Source of the DNA: Sva-07 sp963715825
GTDB lineage: Bacteria > Actinomycetota > Acidimicrobiia > Acidimicrobiales > Ilumatobacteraceae
NCBI GenBank assembly: GCA_963715825.1
Contig: CAVQSI010000041.1
Coordinates: forward strand, 310,001 to 374,000
Direction of reading: 5' to 3'
Length of the DNA: 64,000 nucleotides
The notes under the pieces were generated by a model, which was given only the letters and a program-made list of their open reading frames with translations, ran no database searches and was not told the origin of the DNA. Below, piece after piece: positions 42,773-55,888 of this stretch (positions within the stretch are counted from its first letter, which is position 1; each line of letters begins with the position of its first letter). Made by a program: the position numbers and the translations under genes.

Positions 42773-43789
42773 CTACCGACCGAGGCTTCGCAGCCGATCG
42801 CGGACGTCGGCGAACTCGTCGTCGTACTCGGCGACGGATGCGAACCAACGCCGGGCGCTGATCGGATCGCCCATCCGGTCGTACAGGTCACCGAGCACGT
42901 ACCACTGGCGCAGGTGGAAGTCGCGCACGGCCTTGGGCCGCTTCGTCGCCGGTTCCATCAGGGCCAACGCAGCGCGCAGGTCGTCCTGGTCGGCGAGTGC
43001 ACCGGCGGCGACCATGCGGCCTTCGGCCATGATGTCGTGGCTCGGCGACGCGGCCTTGATCTCGGTCCAGACACGGTCGACAGCCTGCCAGCGGCCCTGG
43101 GCTCGATGACAGTCGGCGATCACGGGGAGCAGCGCCGGATTCGGATGCAGATCCTGAGCCGTCTCGAGCGCTTTGACCGCCTGCTTGTAGAGCCCCAGCC
43201 GGTAGTCGGCGAGCCCGAGGAGTTCGTGAGCCGCAGCGACGGCCGGCGCCTCCTTGGCGATCGCTGTGGCGATCCGGCGCGCCTCTTGGAACCGTTCGCG
43301 GTCCAATGCCTCGGACGCCTGTGCCAACCGTTCGGTGAGGCGTGCGCCGCGCTGCGCGCCGAGGGCCTCGGTGAGTTCGGCCGCCACTTCTGGATCGAGC
43401 GGCTTCGGTGCACGACGCTTGGTTGCAGGAGCATCACCGGCCGCGCGTCGCGCCGCGCTGGTGGCCTCCCGACGGACCGAGCCCTCGTCGATCCACTGCT
43501 CGGTGGTGCGTTCCTCGATCTTGCGACGTTCGATGTCGGGATCCTGCGGTGCCCGCGGCGCGCGGCGGGCCTTGACCGCCTTCGAACGGCGTTCGGCTTC
43601 GGTCAGTGGCTTGTTGACCCGAAGCCGCGGGTTGTTCCGGCTGTCGGGTCGGTTCGAGCGGCCTTCTCCGGACCCGCTGCGTCCCTTGCCGCCCGACCGG
43701 GCACCCGGCTTGGCTCCGGAGGGGCGTCCTGATCCGCTTCGTCGGGCGTCATCGCGGCGCGGGGGACGGGAGGGCGAGCCGGAAGACAT
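42773..43789 (-). CDS. TPR-repeat protein with basic disordered N-terminus
   Basis: The 338-aa protein begins with about 80 residues of Arg/Ser/Gly-rich, probably disordered sequence, then a helical region with tetratricopeptide-like repeats (for example AHELLGLADYRLGLYKQAVKALETAQDLHPN around residues 185-215). The C-terminal part ends WFASVAEYDDEFADVRDRL. Such proteins are scaffolds; the partner is unknown. It is the first gene of the eight-gene operon. The ATG at 43789 is the best start. Confidence 0.7.
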   Translation of the reverse strand: MSSGSPSRPPRRDDARRSGSGRPSGAKPGARSGGKGRSGSGEGRSNRPDSRNNPRLRVNKPLTEAERRSKAVKARRAPRAPQDPDIERRKIEERTTEQWIDEGSVRREATSAARRAAGDAPATKRRAPKPLDPEVAAELTEALGAQRGARLTERLAQASEALDRERFQEARRIATAIAKEAPAVAAAHELLGLADYRLGLYKQAVKALETAQDLHPNPALLPVIADCHRAQGRWQAVDRVWTEIKAASPSHDIMAEGRMVAAGALADQDDLRAALALMEPATKRPKAVRDFHLRQWYVLGDLYDRMGDPISARRWFASVAEYDDEFADVRDRLRSLGR

Positions 43790-43848
43790 GGGTCGCCATG
43801 CTACGGCGCGGTGCACGCAACGGCGCCGATACGGGCCGAAAACGCGAA

Positions 43849-43882
43849 GAACGCACTGCCGGCAGACCCGGTCAGTGCGTTC
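43849..43882 (-). terminator. rRNA operon terminator
   Basis: A 10-bp stem GAACGCACTG/CAGTGCGTTC, extended by inner CCGG pairs, lies 12 bases downstream of the 5S gene and is followed on the minus strand by TTCGCGTTTTC. Confidence 0.75.
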
Positions 43883-43893
43883 CTCGATCGAAA

Positions 43894-44009
<116 letters not shown>

Positions 44010-44044
44010 ATCAGTTGTCAAAGAGGGGTGACCCTCAAGGACTC

Positions 44045-44060
44045 CAGAGCAAGCACGAGC
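44045..44060 (-). promoter_or_regulatory. 3' arm of the pre-23S processing stem
   Basis: The 16 bases just after the 23S gene (in transcription order) are perfectly complementary to 47191-47206 in the 16S-23S spacer. The pair would bring the two ends of pre-23S RNA together for RNase III. Confidence 0.75.
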
Positions 44061-44067
44061 TGTTCAA

Positions 44068-47135
<3,068 letters not shown>

Positions 47136-47160
47136 GAAAGAACAAGTTATCTCGTTCATT

Positions 47161-47182
47161 GAAGCAGTCCGAAGACTGCTTC
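47161..47182 (-). other. UUCG-capped hairpin before 23S rRNA
   Basis: On the transcribed strand GAAGCAGTC-UUCG-GACTGCTTC forms a perfect 9-bp stem with the very stable C(UUCG)G loop, 26 bases upstream of the 23S 5' end. Confidence 0.75.
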
Positions 47183-47190
47183 GAAAAGAT

Positions 47191-47206
47191 GCTCGTGCTT
47201 GCTCTG
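47191..47206 (-). promoter_or_regulatory. 5' arm of the pre-23S processing stem
   Basis: This 16-base segment is perfectly complementary to 44045-44060 beyond the 23S 3' end. Confidence 0.75.
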
Positions 47207-47208
47207 CA

Positions 47209-47222
47209 GTTCTCAAGGAGCC
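47209..47222 (-). promoter_or_regulatory. boxA-like antitermination element in the spacer
   Basis: The transcribed strand reads GGCTCCTTGAGAAC, close to actinobacterial boxA elements that bind NusB/NusE. The same core appears in the leader at 49267-49280. Confidence 0.55.
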
Positions 47223-47312
47223 ACCTGACCAGCGGTGCCGGCCGCACCCGGGAGCATCTCTGGGAGATACTCGAGGACAGGACCAGCTCGACGCTGGGGT
47301 GTGAGGGAACAA

Positions 47313-47336
47313 CTCCCTCAAAACGGAAGAGAAGAC
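47313..47336 (-). promoter_or_regulatory. 3' arm of the pre-16S processing stem
   Basis: 24 bases that pair with the leader segment 49255-49278 at 22 positions, closing the pre-16S RNA loop for RNase III cleavage. Confidence 0.75.
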
Positions 47337-47478
47337 GGTGACCGACGATGCACGTGTCAGAAAGAGGGACCGAATCCCTACAACCTCTGATCGTTGCGAC
47401 GACAGTCCACCAGTGCACCAACAGGTGTGTCTCGCACCCGGATCGAACGAAATGTCGATCATCGAGTGGAGAAGCACT

Positions 47479-49003
<1,525 letters not shown>

Positions 49004-49254
49004 AAAACGTGGCCAACCCCTCGACCCACCGAAGTGAGCGTTCAGAGCCGGCGACGATAGTCAGCGAGCGCACCATCCGAGTCGGGAAAGACTCGTGTGG
49101 ACGATGCGTCCTTGCTGTTCGACCGACTCGAGGTACAAAGCTCGAGCCGACCGGTTAACCGTGTTGCTGCCGTCAGGGTAGACGACAGCGAAATTGACAG
49201 ACAGTTCCGAGTCCATCCCGAAGGATGGGCGCGTACTGCCCGCACTGGCGTTCT

Positions 49255-49278
49255 GTCTTCTCTTCCGTTTTCAAGGAG
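49255..49278 (-). promoter_or_regulatory. 5' arm of the pre-16S processing stem
   Basis: Pairs with 47313-47336 in the spacer (22 of 24 positions). Confidence 0.75.
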
Positions 49279-49280
49279 CC
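49267..49280 (-). promoter_or_regulatory. boxA-like element in the rRNA leader
   Basis: Transcribed strand GGCTCCTTGAAAAC, sharing its core with the spacer element at 47209-47222. It overlaps the processing-stem arm. Confidence 0.5.
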
Positions 49281-49392
49281 GAAGCTCAGGCACGCACCAT
49301 GAACAGTGGAGATCCTTGCGGGTCTTCGTCGTTCGGCGTTGGTGCCGAGTGGCCTTTCCGGAGCGTTGAATCGCTCCGTGAGGCGGAGTTAG

Positions 49393-49420
49393 AAGATAGC
49401 AGTTTCGTAACGCTTTGCAA
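49393..49420 (-). promoter_or_regulatory. Candidate rRNA promoter
   Basis: On the minus strand TTGCAA (49420-49415) and TATCTT (49398-49393) have a 16-base spacer. The -35 ends seven bases after the tyrS stop, and the element lies about 390 bases before 16S. Confidence 0.55.
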
Positions 49421-49426
49421 CACGGC

Positions 49427-50695
49427 TCACGAAAATATTTCCAGGAGGTGGTGCGACTTCTTGCCCTTGCGCAGCAGGAGGTACTTGCCGTGCACCAGTT
49501 TCTGGTCGCTGAGCAGGGAGTTCTCGTCGAGTTGCACCCCGTTCGCGTAGAACGATCGCTGCGCCGCAGATCGACGCGCATCACCGTTCGACGAAGCCAA
49601 CCCGGCGCCGACGAACACCGCGATCTGATCGGCGAGATCCTGTGCGGCGAGCCGCGACGACGGGATCTCGTCGGCGAGCATGGTGAACGCCTCCGCGGAT
49701 GCCGTCGTCGGGTCGCCGGCAAACAGCAGATCGGCCGCTTCTGCCGCGGCGACAGCTGCGGGAGCGCCATGGACCAACGCCGTCATCTCGTCGGCGAGCG
49801 CCCGTTGGCCGAAACGCAGGTGCGGCGCCTCTGTGTGTTCGGCGACGATTGCGCGAATCTGTTCGATCGGCTGCAGCGAGAAGGTCAGCAGCTGCGATTC
49901 GACGAGTTCATCGGGGGTCTGCATCCAGTGCTGGCGGAACTGGTACGGGCTGGTCTTGGCGGCGTCGAGCCACACCCGTGCCCCCGTGGTCTTGCCGAGC
50001 TTGGAGCCATCGGCGGCGGTGAGCAACGGCCACGAGAACGCGTGGACGTGTTCGCTCCGCTTCCGTCGGATGAGGTCGACGCCCGCGATGATGTTGCCCC
50101 ACTGATCGGACCCGCCGATCTGGATGGTGCAACCGAGGTGGTCGTGCAGCCAGAGGTAGTCGTTCGCCTGGAGCAGCATGTAGCTGAACTCGGTGAACGA
50201 GATGCCGTGCTCGGAGTTCACGCGCAGCTTGATGCTCTCACGGGCCAACATCTGGTTGACCGTGACGTGCTTGCCGACATCGCGGAGGAACTCGAGGACG
50301 GTGATCGGCTGCGTCCAGTCACGGTTGTCGACGAGTTCGCCGCGCCCGTCGCCGATGTCGACGATGCGGGCGAGCTGCTCCTTGATCGCGGCGACGTTGT
50401 GATTCAGCGTCTCGTCGTCGAGCAGATTGCGTTCGTCGGAGCGACCGCTCGGGTCGCCGACCATGCCCGTCGCGCCGCCGGCGAGCGCAATTGGTCGATG
50501 GCCGGCGTCCTGGAAACGCCGCAGCATGATCAGGCCGATCAGGTTGCCGACATGCAAGCTGTCGGCGGTCGGGTCGCAGCCGTAGTACAGCGCCACCTGG
50601 CCGTTCGACACTGCGTCGCGGAGTGCGTCGCGGTCCGTCGAGTCGTGGATGAGGTTGCGAGCCTCGAGATCGGCGATGAGGTCGGTGCCAGCCAT
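49427..50695 (-). CDS. tyrS: Tyrosyl-tRNA synthetase
   Basis: A 422-aa class I synthetase charging tRNA-Tyr. The HIGH-type motif is YYGCDPTADSLHVGN (HVGN) and the KMSKS-type loop is DGSKLGKT; GGSDQWGNI is the tyrosine-binding helix. The C-terminal S4 RNA-binding domain ends SDQKLVHGKYLLLRKGKK. The ATG at 50695 is the family start, 26 bases from the divergent DUF2332 start. The rRNA promoter lies just after its stop codon. Confidence 0.96.
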   Translation of the reverse strand: MAGTDLIADLEARNLIHDSTDRDALRDAVSNGQVALYYGCDPTADSLHVGNLIGLIMLRRFQDAGHRPIALAGGATGMVGDPSGRSDERNLLDDETLNHNVAAIKEQLARIVDIGDGRGELVDNRDWTQPITVLEFLRDVGKHVTVNQMLARESIKLRVNSEHGISFTEFSYMLLQANDYLWLHDHLGCTIQIGGSDQWGNIIAGVDLIRRKRSEHVHAFSWPLLTAADGSKLGKTTGARVWLDAAKTSPYQFRQHWMQTPDELVESQLLTFSLQPIEQIRAIVAEHTEAPHLRFGQRALADEMTALVHGAPAAVAAAEAADLLFAGDPTTASAEAFTMLADEIPSSRLAAQDLADQIAVFVGAGLASSNGDARRSAAQRSFYANGVQLDENSLLSDQKLVHGKYLLLRKGKKSHHLLEIFS

Positions 50696-50721
50696 ACGGT
50701 GGGCAAGGGTACTGTCACGGC

Positions 50722-51813
50722 GTGGCCAGCCCAGCGGATGAATGGCACGAGGACGACCTTCGGCGCCACTTCGAGCACTTCTCGGCCACGTCGAGTCCGC
50801 GTGCACCGCTGTACGCATCGCTCGCCACCATCGTCGCTCGCGACCCGTCGCTGTACGGGCTGCTGCACCACGCCCCGCCGACGCAGCGGCTCCCGGTCCT
50901 GCTGTTCGCTTGCGTCCACGAACTGCTGCTCGAACACCCGGACGCGGAGCTCGCTCGGTGGTATCCGAATCTGACCGAAGCGCATCGTTCACCGACCGAC
51001 CGGACGCTCGGCGCGACGTTCAAACGCTTCACCGACGATCACCACGAGCGACTGGTGCACCTGCTCGCTACGCGAACGACCCAGACGAACGAGGTGGGTC
51101 GATGCGGATCGTTCCTGCCGGCACTCGGATTGCTCGGTGCCGAGGTCGGCGCGCTGGGACTGCTCGACGTCGGCACCAGCGGGGGTCTGAACCTGCTGCT
51201 CGACCGGTACGAGTACCTCTACCGCACCGCCGCGGGCGACGCGTACGTCGTCGGTGGTCCGTCGACGGTCACGATCACGGTCGACGTCACCGGCGTCGCC
51301 CCGATCCCGTCGGCGCTGCCCACCCTGGCCGCCCGTTGCGGCATCGACCAACGGCCGATCGACGTGACCGACGACGAGGAGGCCCACTGGCTCGAGGCCT
51401 GCGTGTGGCCCGACCAGGCGGATCGCTTCCACCGGCTCGTGGCAGCGATCGAGATCGCCCGGGCGGCGCCTCCTGAAATCCTTGCTGGCGACGCTGTGAC
51501 GTCGCTCGCGCCGGCGATCGAGCGGGTCGGCGGCCACGCTCACCCCGTGGTGACGAATTCGTGGGTGCTGAACTACCTCACGTCCGAGCAACGGATCGCG
51601 TACCTCGCCGAACTCGATCGCGTCGGCTCCGAGCGCGACCTGTCGTGGGTGTACGCCGAAGCACCCGCCCACATCCCCGAACTCCCGAACGCCCCCGACC
51701 CGAAGAGCGCCCACCGCACCGTGCTGTCGATGGTGCGCTGGCGCAACGGCGAGCGCCTCGTCGACCATCTCGCCACGGTGCATCCCCACGGTTTCTGGAT
51801 GCACTGGCGCTGA
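50722..51813 (+). CDS. DUF2332 family protein
   Basis: A 363-aa protein of the DUF2332 family, common in actinobacteria and of unknown function. It has a GTSGGLNLLLDRY motif that resembles a nucleotide/SAM-binding turn. Starts at GTG 50722. Bases 51622-51729 inside its 3' end are repeated exactly at 59994-60101. Confidence 0.8.
   Translation: MASPADEWHEDDLRRHFEHFSATSSPRAPLYASLATIVARDPSLYGLLHHAPPTQRLPVLLFACVHELLLEHPDAELARWYPNLTEAHRSPTDRTLGATFKRFTDDHHERLVHLLATRTTQTNEVGRCGSFLPALGLLGAEVGALGLLDVGTSGGLNLLLDRYEYLYRTAAGDAYVVGGPSTVTITVDVTGVAPIPSALPTLAARCGIDQRPIDVTDDEEAHWLEACVWPDQADRFHRLVAAIEIARAAPPEILAGDAVTSLAPAIERVGGHAHPVVTNSWVLNYLTSEQRIAYLAELDRVGSERDLSWVYAEAPAHIPELPNAPDPKSAHRTVLSMVRWRNGERLVDHLATVHPHGFWMHWR
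51622..51729 (+). repeat. 108-bp direct repeat, left copy (within DUF2332 gene)
   Basis: The 108 bases are identical to 59994-60101 in the same orientation, 8,372 bases apart. This copy codes for part of the DUF2332 C-terminus, and is therefore the probable original. Confidence 0.95.
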
Positions 51814-51841
51814 CGACGCTCGCCGCACATCGCAGATCGGC

Positions 51842-54800
51842 TCACGACGACGAACGCAGGGTCTCGCGTAGTTCGAACGCACGATCCAACCAACCCGTGA
51901 GCCCGAGTCGCTGCATCTCCTCGATTGCCTCGTCGACACGACGCAGCGCCTTGTCGATCTCGGAGGCCTCAGCGTGCGCTTGCGCAACGGCCAGGGTCAA
52001 GATCGCCTGCGATCGGTCGTTGCCGGCGATCGATGGCGACGTCAGTCGCTCGGCGAAGCGTTGTTCGAGTGCGTCTCCATCGAGACCACAGATCCTGAGC
52101 AGCGTGGCCTCGGCGAGATCATCGCCGTACACGTCGTCGCATCTCCGTCGTTCGAGGCAGGCCTCCGCGTGCCACCGAGCTTCGTCGATCCGTCCGGCGT
52201 CGGCCATCGCGGTGGCGAGCAGTGCTTCGCCCAGGCTGAGCGCCAAGAGGCTCTCGGAGTTGCGTTGTGCGGCCACCGCTCGTCCGAGTCGGTCGACGTC
52301 CTGCCCGGTACGGAGCTGGATCGAGGCGAACGTGTCGAGGATGTCGGCCACTCGATCGACGTGCGGCGTGATCAGCGACGGGATCGAGCTGGCGGATGTC
52401 TCGCACCGCCGAGCGGACCTCGGCCCAGTCGCCGATCATGACCTGGGCGATGCATCGGCAGATCTGCACCGATCCCTCCGTGAGACGCTGGCCGGCGAGG
52501 CGGTTCACCTCCAGCGCGTACTCCCCCTCGCGCCGGGCCTCGCCGACCCTGCCGATGTCGGCGTGTGCGATCGCGCGTTGAGCGAGCGAGTAGACGAACA
52601 TGCCGCTCTCCGCTGCTGCGGTGTCGCCGTCCTGGAAGCGTGCGAGACGATCGGCGATGCCAGACTCGAGATGACCGAGCGCCTCGTCGGGTCGACGCGC
52701 GGCGACCAGGATCATGCCGAGCAGCATGTGGAGCGCCTCGACCACCGGCCCGCCGGCATCGTCGCCGAGTTGTCGAAGCATCATGCGCACACCTGCTTCT
52801 GCGTCGGACTGCTGCCCGACGGAGTGTTGGATCCAGGTACTCCAGTACCCGAGTGTGACTGCTCGGCGCAGGTCGCCGTCCTCGATCGTCTCACCGATCA
52901 CCCGCTGCAGGAGCGCGACCTGTTCCTGGCTCGGCGCATAGACGCACGTCTCGGCCCACCGAACCGCGAGTCGGGCGCGTGCCCGTCTCGCTTCGACGTC
53001 GTCGGGATCGAGCAGCGAGACATCGAGCGCGTGCCGGAAGCGCGAACGCGCTTCGGCGATGGCGAATCGGCCGACGGCCTTGTCGCCGGCGGCCTCGAGG
53101 TACTTGATCGACTGGCCGGCGTCACCGGCGCCGAGATAGTGATGCGCAAGCGCCTCGACGTTCTTCTGGAGTCGTTGCTCCTCGTCGCTCTGCTCGGCTT
53201 CGATCTCTTCGGCAATGGCGCGGTGCAGCTCGGCTCGCGAGCGAAGCAGGACCGAGTCGTAGACGACCGACTGGGTGATCACGTGTCGGAATCGGTAGCG
53301 CAGCACGTCGCCGGCTGGCATCGGTTCGATCAACCCACACTCCTGCGCGACCTGCAGATGCGCAGCGAGGTCGTCGTGCGGGAACAACCGTCCGAGGATG
53401 TCGAGTCGGAACTCGCGACCGATCACCGATGCCGCGCGCAGCACCTTCTTCGGTGTCGTGGGCAGCGCGTCGATCCGTCCGAGCACGACTGCTTGGATCG
53501 TGGTGGGAATCGCATCGAGCTGGAGGTCCTGCGCTGCGGTGAGCCGATCGTCGACGACCGCCACCGCGTCCGACGCCGACAGCGCTGCGCAGAGCTCCTC
53601 GACGAAGAACGGGTTCCCGGACGTTCGCTCGTGGATGCGCTCGACGAGGCGATCCTCGGCCTCGCCGACACCGAAGCGAGCGCGGATCATCTGCCTCGTC
53701 TGTTCGAGGTCGAACGCGTCGAGAGCCAGCCGATTGATGATCCGCAACTCACCATCGTCGTCGGTCGGGCGCTGCGCGACCAGCACGAGTCGCCTTGGCC
53801 CGGCCCAAGCCGTCGATCAGCCGCGCAAGCGTGAGCCGCGATGCAGAGTCGGCCCAGTGCCAGTCATCCAGCTTCACGACGCACGGTCTCGTCGAGGACA
53901 CCGCGCGCACGAGGTCGACGCATGCGTGCTGCAAGATCTCGGGCAGCTGGTCGCCCCGCCACTCGGGCGGGAGTTCGTCCACCGTCAGCGCCGAGAGGAG
54001 GTAGAGGTAGGCCGGGGTGTTGGCAACCAGCCCAGGTGCGAGGCGGGCGACGGCATCGGGCATCACCTCGTGTAACTCCGCCGTCGGCATGTTGCGCTCG
54101 ATACCGAGCGCTTCCCGAACCAACTGCACGAACGGAAGGTACGGCGTGATCGATCCATAGGTCTGGCAACGGCCCTGCAACACCGCGAGCATCGGGATAC
54201 CGGAGCCTGAGCCTGCGGAGGAACTCGTGGCACAGACGGCTCTTGCCGGAACCTGCCTCACCCTCGACCACCACGGCCGAACCTCGTTCGAGGAATGCGG
54301 ATCGGGCGCTGTCGAGGAGCATCGAAACCTCGCTGTCGCGACCGGTGAACGGCGTGAGTCCGTTGTCCTCCGATGCGTCGAACCGGCTCCGGTCGGGCGA
54401 CGCGCTGACCACACGGAACGCACTGATGGGACGCGCCTTGCCCCTGACCTCGTGATGCCCCACGTCGTCGACCTCGACGAGTCCCTCGACGAGCCGCTTG
54501 GTCTCGTCACCGATGACCACGTCGCCCGAGTCGGCGAGCGAGAGGAGTCGAGCGGCCGTGTTGATCGCATCGCCGGTCAGCTCGTACATGCCATTGCGCT
54601 CGTCGTCGACCCGCGCGATGAGCAGCCCCGTCTGAATCCCGGAATGCATCGACAGGACGTGGTCGGCGCCGCCAGCGAACGCCTCACCCAGGTCCGTGAC
54701 GCGCTCGTGGAGGGCCAGTGCGGCGAGGACGGCCCGGCGGGCGTCGTCGTCGCGCGCTGCCGGCAGGCCGAACAACGACACGATCTCGTCACCGATGAAC

Positions 54801-55108
54801 TGGTTCACGACCCCGCCGAACGACTCGACGATCTCGGTGCTCTCCTGCTTGATCGTGCGCATGACCTCGGCAACCACCTCGGGGTCGAACCGCTCGCCCA
54901 TCGAGGTGTACCCGGACAGATCCGACATCAGGATCGTGACGATCCGTCGCTCACCCTCGAGGTTCGGGATCGACGTGGTCACCGATTCGACGACCGGGTT
55001 CGCGTCGCCGTCTGCATCGCCGTCACCTGCGAGTCGAGATCCGCACCCGGCGCAGAATCTCGCGTCGTCAGGCGACTCTCGCCCGCAGTCGTTGCAGGTC
55101 GTGAGCAT
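51842..55108 (-). pseudogene. Adenylate/guanylate cyclase-ATPase-TPR regulator, broken by three frameshifts
   Basis: The parts of one protein of about 1,090 residues lie in four successive frames. From the ATG at 55108 (good ribosome site GGAGG): zinc ribbon (Cys5, Cys8, Cys19, Cys22), class III cyclase domain (VTILMSDLSGYTSMGERFDP; NQFIGDEIVSLFG), then an AAA/STAND-type ATPase with P-loop EGEAGSGKSRL. Frame changes occur near 54200, 53780 and 52390; each has the sign of one extra base. Past the last one, TPR-like helices continue to 51842. Intact relatives are signalling regulators. It is divergent from the DyP-P450 operon and could have controlled it. Confidence 0.8.
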
Positions 55109-55261
55109 CTCTTCCTCCCTTCTCGACGACGCCGACTGCTTGACTTGAGGCCTGCCGCACGACACCATGCGAACGTACGCAAGCTACGACAATTTGGGGG
55201 AGACTTGGGGATTCAGCAGAGCGGTGATCCGCTGACCGGTTCGAGCGATCGGGTCAGCTAC

Positions 55262-55888
55262 ATGACGAACATCACCCGGATCAAGCAGGGATTCACCACG
55301 TCGTTCGACGATCTGGTGAAGATGAGCAAGGATCCGTCTCACCGGCCCGGGCCTCCGGTGCGCCACGTCGACAACCTGCGCTGGGCGCTGCAGACGGTCC
55401 AGCACGACATCGCAACGGGCAAAGAGACACCGCTCAACGACATTGCGACCATCCACTACGCGCGCTGGGTCATTCTCCCCGGCGACGAGTACCTGCTCTT
55501 CACGTCGAACTTCGATGGCGGCTTCGAGCAGTACATCCACGACTTCGCCATGATCGCGAACAGCGGCCACAAGAAGAAGGACAACCCCGACGGCACGAAG
55601 TTCATGGACCTCGTCTGGAGCAACTGCGAGGGCTATCCCGGCACCGGGGATTTCCGAGCGTTCCTCGACTACATCGCTGCGCACAACGTCGACACCACCC
55701 TGTTCTACGCGACCATCGCGTCGACGACGGTGCGCGACGTCGAATGGCTGCGACAGGCGCGAGCCACGTTCGTCGAATTCGATCGCCAAGCACAGGCGAT
55801 TCCACGCGACGAGTGGCCGGCCTCGCTGCGCCAGGCGTACGACGAGATGAAGTCCACCCTCAACCGACTCGAGGTGTCCGTTGTCTGA
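55262..55888 (+). CDS. Protein of unknown family (208 aa), first gene of the DyP-P450 operon
   Basis: I do not recognise this family with confidence. The protein is soluble, with a recurring-looking core at residues 73-96 (VILPGDEYLLFTSNFDGG then FEQYIHDFA) and a central CEGYPGTGDFRAFLDYI. No signal peptide is seen. The ATG at 55262 gives the natural start; the large upstream open frame is antisense to the cyclase gene. Its last 8 bases overlap the start of the DyP-P450 gene, so the two are translationally coupled and probably work together. Confidence 0.75.
   Translation: MTNITRIKQGFTTSFDDLVKMSKDPSHRPGPPVRHVDNLRWALQTVQHDIATGKETPLNDIATIHYARWVILPGDEYLLFTSNFDGGFEQYIHDFAMIANSGHKKKDNPDGTKFMDLVWSNCEGYPGTGDFRAFLDYIAAHNVDTTLFYATIASTTVRDVEWLRQARATFVEFDRQAQAIPRDEWPASLRQAYDEMKSTLNRLEVSVV

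Larger units (their letters stand above)
49004..49392 (-). other. rRNA operon leader
   Basis: About 390 bases of non-coding leader between the promoter and 16S. It contains the 5' arm of the 16S processing stem (49255-49278), a boxA-like element (49267-49280) and a short hairpin (CGGAGCG/CGCTCCG, near 49355-49375). No open frame here looks coding. Confidence 0.75.
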
